A program made the position numbers and the translations under genes. Positions 37,764-41,804 of a stretch of 41,804 bases of DNA are shown piece after piece. The notes beneath the pieces were generated by a model. The model did no database searches. It had not been told where the DNA came from and saw only the letters and a list, made by a program, of their open reading frames with translations. The stretch's first letter is position 1, and every line of letters begins with the position of its first letter. The DNA comes from Clostridia bacterium (GTDB lineage Bacteria > Bacillota > Clostridia > Christensenellales > CAG-138): NCBI GenBank assembly GCA_030533005.1, contig JAUNJX010000017.1, positions 1 to 41,804 of the forward strand, read 5' to 3'.

Positions 37764-37793
37764 ATTATAGCATAAACCGTTTGGGGATGGCAA
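37764..37793 (-). promoter_or_regulatory. Promoter of the cotH-VTC-DUF4956 operon
   Basis: On the minus strand, TTGCCA (37788-37793), an 18-bp spacer and perfect TATAAT (37764-37769). It lies 53 bp before the proposed TTG start, which has AAGGACGAAGG upstream. Confidence 0.65.
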
Positions 37794-37834
37794 ACCGGGT
37801 GCGAAAAGTTCACAGACAAGTCAAGAAGGACGCA

Positions 37835-37862
37835 CAAAAAAGAAGCCTCGCAAAAGGCTTCG
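37835..37862 (-). terminator. Terminator after the double-glycine peptide genes
   Basis: On the minus strand GAAGCC(T)...AGGCTTC (arms 37842-37848 and 37855-37861) is followed by TTTTTTG. It lies 19 bp after the second peptide stop, so the peptide genes form their own short operon separate from cotH. Confidence 0.85.
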
Positions 37863-37880
37863 TTTTATAAACACACTGCC

Positions 37881-38111
37881 TTAGATTTCCCTTGGCGGGC
37901 GGGGAAGGTTGGGAATATCCTTCTGTTCCAGCGTGCGCACGCGGCTTTTGCCGGGCTGGCCGGGAAGGCGCTGGTTCTGTGCATCCTCCTCGCCGGAAAG
38001 GAATTCCAGCGTGGCGATGCGCTCCGGCGGGAGGTGCACCACGCCGCCGCTTACATCCTTGAGCGTTTCGTCGTCGATAGGGTGCATAAGGGTATTTTCA
38101 TCCTTTGTCAT
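37881..38111 (-). CDS. Double-glycine-leader peptide 1 (putative RiPP or secreted peptide precursor)
   Basis: This 76-residue peptide starts MTKDENTLMHPIDDETLKDVSGG, where acidic DDETLKDVSGG resembles the bacteriocin-type double-glycine leader. The C-terminal 53 residues (VVHLPPERIATLEFL...IPNLPRPPREI) are rich in Pro, Arg and Glu and contain no Cys. CAGGAGG precedes the ATG. The gene lies 16 bp after a paralogue whose first 23 residues are nearly the same but whose remainder is unrelated. That pattern is typical of precursors with a conserved leader and variable core. No maturation enzyme or peptidase-ABC transporter is in the window, so cleavage after GG and export are inference. A non-peptide-product role, for example a regulatory peptide, remains possible. 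Confidence 0.75.
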   Translation of the reverse strand: MTKDENTLMHPIDDETLKDVSGGVVHLPPERIATLEFLSGEEDAQNQRLPGQPGKSRVRTLEQKDIPNLPRPPREI

Positions 38112-38127
38112 GAATATGGCCTCCTGA

Positions 38128-38319
38128 TTATAATTTGGGCTGTTCGTCGTCCTCAAGGGGCAGGCGGGGCAGCATGGGCGCGCCCGCATCCTGCGCGCGG
38201 AAGGCGGGCGCCGGCTGCTGTATCCTTGCTCTGGGTCGGAAGGGCTCCCTGCCGCCGCTGACGTCCTTGAGCGTCTCATCGTCGATAGGGTGCAAAAGGG
38301 TAGTTTCATCCTTTGCCAT
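38128..38319 (-). CDS. Double-glycine-leader peptide 2 (putative RiPP or secreted peptide precursor)
   Basis: This 63-residue peptide starts MAKDETTLLHPIDDETLKDVSGG. HPIDDETLKDVSGG is identical to peptide 1, with synonymous DNA differences, so the leader is under protein-level selection. After GG the sequence (REPFRPRARIQQPAPAF...LPLEDDEQPKL, 40 residues) is Pro/Arg-rich at first, acidic at the end and free of Cys. AAGGAGG precedes the ATG. It is the first gene after a leader of about 90 nt from the divergent promoter at 38414-38419. Pro/Arg-rich segments occur in ribosome-targeting antimicrobial peptides, but a functional link is speculation. Confidence 0.75.
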   Translation of the reverse strand: MAKDETTLLHPIDDETLKDVSGGREPFRPRARIQQPAPAFRAQDAGAPMLPRLPLEDDEQPKL

Positions 38320-38413
38320 GCGGATCGCCTCCTTACTGGTCTTGCTTTGTTCCTTTATACGCCGCCGCGAGGATATTGTTAGGCGTGCAGCCCGCTATTT
38401 TCCCGATAACCAA

Positions 38414-38445
38414 AGTATACCACAAAGCCGGACATGTGGTATACT
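38414..38445. promoter_or_regulatory. Perfectly symmetric divergent extended -10 promoters
   Basis: AGTATACCACA (38414-38424) and TGTGGTATACT (38435-38445) are exact inverted repeats around a 10-bp centre. Each arm contains an extended -10, TGGTATACT, one reading right into rsmI and the other left into the peptide genes. No -35 is visible for rsmI, as expected for extended -10 promoters. A dimeric regulator bound to the dyad could control both sides. Confidence 0.7.
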
Positions 38446-38451
38446 GCTTCT

Positions 38452-39309
38452 ATGGAAGAAATGCAAACAAATATAGAGAAAACGCTTTCCCCGGGGCTGT
38501 ACCTTGTGCCCACCCCCATAGGCAATATGGAGGATATGACCCTGCGTGCCTTGCACACCCTGCAGGGCTGCGACGCGGTGTACTGCGAGGATACCCGGCG
38601 CACGGGCGCTTTGCTGCACGCGCTTTCCATCAAAAAGCCGCTCATATCTTGCCACGAGCATAACGAGCTTTCGCGGGGGCAGGAGGTGCTGGCGCGCATA
38701 CAAAGCGGCGAAGCCGTGGCCTATGCGTCCGACGCGGGCATGCCGGGCATCAGCGATCCCGGCGGGCGGCTGGTACAGCTTTGCATTGAGGCGGCGCTGC
38801 CCGTGTGCGTGCTGCCGGGGCCGTCCGCAAGCCTTACCGCCCTCGTGCTTTCGGGATTGCCTTCGGAGGACGCGTGCTTCGCGGGGTTTTTGCCAAGGAC
38901 GGGCAAGGCGCGGCGGGAGCGCGTGACCAAGCTCGGCGCGCACCACGGCACGGTGATATTGTATGAAAGCCCGCTGCGGCTCGCAGCGACCTGCGCGGAG
39001 CTTGCAGGCCTTTGGGGCGATCGCCCCGCTGCCCTTTGCCGGGAGCTTACCAAGGTGTATGAGGAGTGCGTGCGCGGCACGCTCCAAAGCCTTGCCGAAC
39101 GCTATGCCGAAGCGCCGCCCAAGGGGGAATGCGTGCTGCTGGTGGGCGGCAAAACGCAGGACGCGGGCGTGGACGCCGTTGCGCTGCTTCGCACGCTGCT
39201 CCAAGAGGGCGTATCCGCCAAGGATGCGGCCAGGCAGGCGGCGGCGCTCACGGACATGCCGCGAAACGAGGCGTATAAGCTCGCCATGGAAATGTCCAAA
39301 CAGGCGTAA
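38452..39309 (+). CDS. rsmI: 16S rRNA (cytidine-1402-2'-O)-methyltransferase
   Basis: This 285-residue protein shows the tetrapyrrole-methylase fold of RsmI: LYLVPTPIGNMEDMTLRAL (about 17-36), CEDTRRTGALL, SDAGMPGISDPGGRLV (about 95-110), LPGPSASLTAL, GFLPRTGKARRER and LYESPLRL. The C-terminal HTH-like tail is present (EGVSAKDAARQAAALTDMPRNEAYKLAM). It methylates the ribose of C1402 in 16S rRNA using S-adenosylmethionine. The ATG at 38452 lies six bases after the extended -10, so the mRNA may be leaderless; an ATG at 38461 is the alternative. An in-frame ATG at 38434 lies inside the promoter and is rejected. Confidence 0.94.
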   Translation: MEEMQTNIEKTLSPGLYLVPTPIGNMEDMTLRALHTLQGCDAVYCEDTRRTGALLHALSIKKPLISCHEHNELSRGQEVLARIQSGEAVAYASDAGMPGISDPGGRLVQLCIEAALPVCVLPGPSASLTALVLSGLPSEDACFAGFLPRTGKARRERVTKLGAHHGTVILYESPLRLAATCAELAGLWGDRPAALCRELTKVYEECVRGTLQSLAERYAEAPPKGECVLLVGGKTQDAGVDAVALLRTLLQEGVSAKDAARQAAALTDMPRNEAYKLAMEMSKQA

Positions 39310-39330
39310 ACCTGACATATACCCCTTCTT

Positions 39331-39360
39331 ATCCATCATATCCATAGAGATATGATGGAT
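39331..39360 (+). terminator. Hairpin between rsmI and spmA that contains the spmA start codons
   Basis: ATCCATCATATC (39331-39342) and GATATGATGGAT (39349-39360) form a perfect 12-bp stem followed by TTTGTTT. It can terminate rsmI transcription. Both possible spmA ATGs (39352 and 39355) lie in the 3' arm, so in any read-through transcript the start would be paired. Confidence 0.7.
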
Positions 39361-39930
39361 TTTGTTTGGGGCGGTATGTTGTTTTTGTCGCTGGCGTCCG
39401 GCGTGCTCACGGGGCAGGGCGGCGTTGTGGCCGACGCCATGCTCGCGGGCGCGGAGGAGGCTGTGCAGCTTTGCATCAACCTTTGCGGGGCGTTCATGCT
39501 CTGGATGGGGCTTATGAACGTGGCGGAGGAGGCGGGCATGGTCGAGCGCCTCTCCAAAGCGCTGCAGCCGGTGGTGAGGCGGCTGTTTCCGGCGTCCGAA
39601 AAGGCCGCAGCGCCCATCACGCTCAACCTTGCCGCGAACTTTTTCGGCATGGGGAGTGCCGCGACCCCCTTTGGGCTTGAAGCCATGGCCGCCATGCAGG
39701 AGGGTAACCCCACGGGCGACACGGCCACGGAGGACATGTGCCTGTTTCTATGCCTCAACGCCTCCGCCGTGGAGCTTTTGCCCACGGGCGTGCTCGCACT
39801 TCGCACAAGCTTTGCATGCGCCGATCCGTATGCGATCGTGCTGCCCACGTTTCTATCCTCCCTTGTGTGCGCGGGCGCTGCGGTGCTTGGGTGTATGCTG
39901 GGAAGGTGGTGGCGCAGACGGATTGGATAA
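39352..39930 (+). CDS. spmA: Spore maturation protein A
   Basis: This 192-residue membrane protein opens MMDFVWGGMLFLSLASGVLTG, like the usual SpmA start. It has the nucleoside-recognition Gate domain with INLCGAFMLWMGLMNVAEEAGMVERLSKALQPVVRRLFP and ITLNLAANFFGMGSAATPFGLEAM. SpmA works with SpmB in spore core dehydration; the exact transport reaction is not established. It has no clear ribosome binding site and its start lies in a hairpin. It overlaps spmB by about 25 bp. Confidence 0.92.
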   Translation: MMDFVWGGMLFLSLASGVLTGQGGVVADAMLAGAEEAVQLCINLCGAFMLWMGLMNVAEEAGMVERLSKALQPVVRRLFPASEKAAAPITLNLAANFFGMGSAATPFGLEAMAAMQEGNPTGDTATEDMCLFLCLNASAVELLPTGVLALRTSFACADPYAIVLPTFLSSLVCAGAAVLGCMLGRWWRRRIG

Positions 39931-40430
39931 TACCCGCCATGATGCTCTCCTTCCTGCTTTGCGGCATGGTCAAGGGAAAGGATGTGTACGGGGCGTTCGC
40001 GCGGGGCGCTGCGGGCGCGCTGCCCCTTATCGGGAGAATTCTTCCCTACATGGCCGCCATGATGATGGCGATCAATGCCTTTCGCGCCTGCGGCGCTATG
40101 GACTATCTCAACGAAAAGCTCGCGCCGCTTGCAGCGACCCTGCATTTCCCGGCGGAGCTCATCCCCATGTTCCTGCTGCGCCCCTTTTCGGGGAGTGCGG
40201 GCATGGCGCTGCTTGCGGACGTGTACGAAACGTCAGGCGTGGACGCGTTCCCTTCCTTTGCGGCCTCCGTGATGCTGGGCTCGTCCGAAACCATCTTTTA
40301 CACCGTCGCCCTCTACTTTGGCGCGGTGGGGGTAAAAAAGACCCGCTATACGCTGCCCGCAGCGCTGTTCGCCATGCTCGCGGGCACGGCGGCGTCGGTA
40401 TGGCTTGCAAGCTTATATTATTATAAGTAG
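39906..40430 (+). CDS. spmB: Spore maturation protein B
   Basis: The protein is about 174 residues with several membrane helices. It begins near VVAQTDWIIPAMMLSFLLCGMVKGKDVYGAFARGA, matching the family N-terminus. It contains ILPYMAAMMMAINAF, FPAELIPMFLLRPFSGSAG and the conserved LGSSETIFYTVALYFGAVGVKKTRYTLPAAL. The start is read as GTG at 39906 (or 39909), inside the end of spmA; upstream residues in the same frame look non-coding. The overlap implies translational coupling to spmA. The pair is found only in endospore formers, which supports the taxonomic inference. Confidence 0.9.
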   Translation: MVAQTDWIIPAMMLSFLLCGMVKGKDVYGAFARGAAGALPLIGRILPYMAAMMMAINAFRACGAMDYLNEKLAPLAATLHFPAELIPMFLLRPFSGSAGMALLADVYETSGVDAFPSFAASVMLGSSETIFYTVALYFGAVGVKKTRYTLPAALFAMLAGTAASVWLASLYYYK

Positions 40431-40458
40431 CGCTTCTGACGCGATCACGAATCCGCCA

Positions 40459-40487
40459 TTTACAAACCGCCGCCATACTGTTAGAAT
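40459..40487 (+). promoter_or_regulatory. Sigma-A-like promoter for comB
   Basis: TTTACA (40459-40464), a 17-bp spacer and TAGAAT (40482-40487). The leader to the comB start is about 90 nt and contains the hairpin TGCGCAC-aacc-GTGCGCA (40522-40539) followed by an A8 tract. Confidence 0.65.
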
Positions 40488-40521
40488 TAAGAGGTGAATA
40501 TATAGCGTCTTTAAAAAAGCA

Positions 40522-40539
40522 TGCGCACAACCGTGCGCA
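40522..40539. other. Hairpin in the comB leader
   Basis: A perfect 7-bp stem with a 4-nt loop has T-rich sequence on its minus-strand side (TGCTTTTTT) and an A-tract on its plus-strand side. As a terminator it would work only for a minus-strand transcript, but no minus-strand gene is seen here. Its role is unclear. Confidence 0.5.
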
Positions 40540-40582
40540 CTGTAAAAAAAAGAGCAGATTGAAAGAAAGAGTTAAACGCAAA

Positions 40583-41296
40583 ATGATGAAGCTTGACGTC
40601 CTTCCCGTCGCCGGAAAAATACACGTTGCCCGCCTTATGGATACCACGGCCATCGTTGTGGATGTGCTGCGGGCGACCACCTGCATGGTCATCGGCATAC
40701 AAAATGGGATCAATAAGATCATTCCCACGTCGGACGCGGCGGAGGCCGCCTCCTTCGTGACAAGGTTAGGCAGCAGGGACAGCCTGCTTGCGGGGGAAAC
40801 CGGGGGCATCAAGACGCAGGGCTTCGATATCGGCAACTCGCCCTTTGAGTTTAGCGAGGAGGCGGTCAAGGGTCGCACGGTCATCATGTCCACCACCAAC
40901 GGCACCACCGCCGTATGCGCTGCGGCGAGCGCGGATAACGTGCTCATCGGCGCCATGGTCAACGCAACGGCCGTCGCCAAGCGCACCGTGGAGCTGGGCA
41001 AGGACGCCGTCATCATCTGCGCGGGCACGGACGGCGCCATCTCCGCCGACGACATGATCGCCGCGGGCGCGATCGCGGAGGAAATCTGCAAAAACGCTGC
41101 CGACGTTACTTGCACGGACACCGTCACCATCTGCCGGTGGCTGTATAAGGCGTATATGGAAAAGCGCGTGGACATCCACGAGATCAACCACTGCAAGAAG
41201 CTTTTGGCGCTGGGCTTTGAAAAGGACGTGAAGCTTTGCTTCACACGGGATACGACGGACATCGTACCCACCTACAGCTACGGCATTATTCAATAG
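40583..41296 (+). CDS. comB: 2-phosphosulfolactate phosphatase (ComB family)
   Basis: This 237-residue protein keeps the ComB motifs TAIVVDVLRATTCMV (about 20-35), LLAGETGGIK, FDIGNSPFEF, the metal and phosphate loop VIMSTTNGTTAV (about 100-112) and IICAGTDGAISADDMIAAGAI. ComB removes phosphate from 2-phosphosulfolactate to give sulfolactate, a step of coenzyme M synthesis in methanogens. In Bacillus the homologue YitC is linked to the sulfolactate pool of spores. Here it follows spmA-spmB, which supports a spore role, by inference. The ATG at 40583 has only a weak site; a TTG eight codons earlier is possible. Confidence 0.9.
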   Translation: MMKLDVLPVAGKIHVARLMDTTAIVVDVLRATTCMVIGIQNGINKIIPTSDAAEAASFVTRLGSRDSLLAGETGGIKTQGFDIGNSPFEFSEEAVKGRTVIMSTTNGTTAVCAAASADNVLIGAMVNATAVAKRTVELGKDAVIICAGTDGAISADDMIAAGAIAEEICKNAADVTCTDTVTICRWLYKAYMEKRVDIHEINHCKKLLALGFEKDVKLCFTRDTTDIVPTYSYGIIQ

Positions 41297-41315
41297 GATC
41301 TGGGAGATACGGCCT

Positions 41316-41729
41316 ATGGCGGAAACGATCGGCATGTTTTTCGCGGGGATAGGCGTGTGCTTGGCGCTTTGGGCGCTGCTTCGTCTGATCCGGCGCAAAA
41401 AAGCGGAAAACGCTTGGGCGCGCTGCACGGCTGATATGCACAGTGCCGTGGCGCGCAGGGCGTTTTTTGTTGCGCGCACGGATCCCGTGATGACCTATAC
41501 CGTGGCGGACAAAACCTATATGACCCGCATGCATACCGCCGACGCGGGCACCATCCACCAGACCGGCGGACGCTACGGCGTGCTGTACGACCCGCAAAAG
41601 CCCGAAAACGCCGTGTTTGAGGTGGATACGCAGAACAGCGCCCTCACGCGCACCCTCTTTTGGCTTGCCGGCGCGCTGACCCTCGCGGGGGTCGCCGTAC
41701 CGCTGGCGGCGAGGATCGTCAGCCATTAA
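41316..41729 (+). CDS. DUF3592-like membrane protein
   Basis: This 137-residue protein has two membrane helices (about 4-22, IGMFFAGIGVCLALWALLRLI; and about 112-132, LFWLAGALTLAGVAVPLAA). They flank a small extracytoplasmic beta domain (VMTYTVADKTYMTR; GGRYGVLYDPQKPENAVFE), the topology and YDPxxPE pattern of DUF3592. Function is unknown. It starts 19 bp after comB and may be co-transcribed. Confidence 0.75.
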   Translation: MAETIGMFFAGIGVCLALWALLRLIRRKKAENAWARCTADMHSAVARRAFFVARTDPVMTYTVADKTYMTRMHTADAGTIHQTGGRYGVLYDPQKPENAVFEVDTQNSALTRTLFWLAGALTLAGVAVPLAARIVSH

Positions 41730-41756
41730 GAATAGAGAAGTCATGATCGAATCAAA

Positions 41757-41798
41757 ACCACCAGTTAAACTGGTGGTATGCACAAGCCCTAAAAGGGC
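41757..41798. mobile_element. Paired hairpins resembling an IS200/IS605-type end (element lies outside the window)
   Basis: ACCACCAGTT (41757-41766), one A, AACTGGTGGT (41768-41777) is a perfect 10-bp palindrome, followed eight bases later by GCCCT-aaa-AGGGC (41786-41798). Neither has the U-tract of a terminator. Subterminal hairpins of this kind are recognised by TnpA of IS200/IS605 elements. No transposase is inside the window, so the call rests on form and on my recollection of similar ends in gut Firmicutes. Confidence 0.45.
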
Positions 41799-41804
41799 AT
41801 AATA

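Noticed and set aside
41730..41798. Intrinsic terminator of the DUF3592-like gene
   Set aside because: Both hairpins lack a following U-tract, and their perfect 1-nt and 3-nt loops fit a transposon end better.

Overview
The window looks like a chromosomal segment of a spore-forming, anaerobic Gram-positive bacterium (class Clostridia, possibly a gut lineage related to Oscillospirales or Christensenellales). The reasons are high G+C coding DNA, strong AGGAGG-type ribosome binding sites, the sporulation genes spmA and spmB, a CotH-type spore coat kinase, a sortase, CUT1 sugar transport and a 2-phosphosulfolactate phosphatase. The taxonomic call is inference from gene content only.

Layout. 1-1160: four tRNA genes (Val partial, Asp, Phe, Gly). 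The last two are followed by an unusual family of about 180-200-bp structured repeats that carry pieces of the host tRNA. 1162-10509 (minus): two very large signalling proteins, a multi-PAS hybrid histidine kinase and a roughly 2070-residue GGDEF*-EAL-PAS-kinase-receiver fusion. 10757-12003: a DtxR/MntR-like regulator and a ZIP metal transporter behind a promoter that overlaps an operator-like dyad. 12226-16590 (minus): a UgtP-like glycolipid glycosyltransferase, a periplasmic-binding-domain diguanylate cyclase and RarD. 16805-18321: RpiR regulator and PHP phosphoesterase. 18387-24629 (minus): a maltodextrin-type operon of lacI regulator, binding protein, two permeases and malQ, with a sigma-A promoter, paired LacI-type operators and many intercistronic hairpins. 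24767-29428 (minus): MATE exporter, serS and argS. 29592-31711: sortase and a CofE-like protein. 31790-33207: an A+T-rich island with a DpnI homologue, an XRE regulator and a divergent 86-residue protein. 33275-37711 (minus): DUF4956, VTC and CotH/lamin-tail operon. 37881-38319 (minus): two tandem double-glycine-leader peptides. 38452-41729: rsmI, spmA, spmB, comB and a DUF3592-like protein. The window ends in paired hairpins that resemble an IS200/IS605 terminus.

The strongest candidates for something undescribed are two. The first is the tRNA-linked repeat family: three sequence-divergent units keep the same helices by compensatory changes, and the closing helix matches the T-arm of the tRNA each unit sits behind. 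The second is the pair of double-glycine-leader peptides with Pro/Arg-rich, cysteine-free C-terminal halves, which share a perfectly symmetric divergent promoter with rsmI. Well-supported but less novel items are the orphan DpnI-type enzyme, the giant signalling fusion and the nine-hairpin array between the sugar permease gene and malQ.
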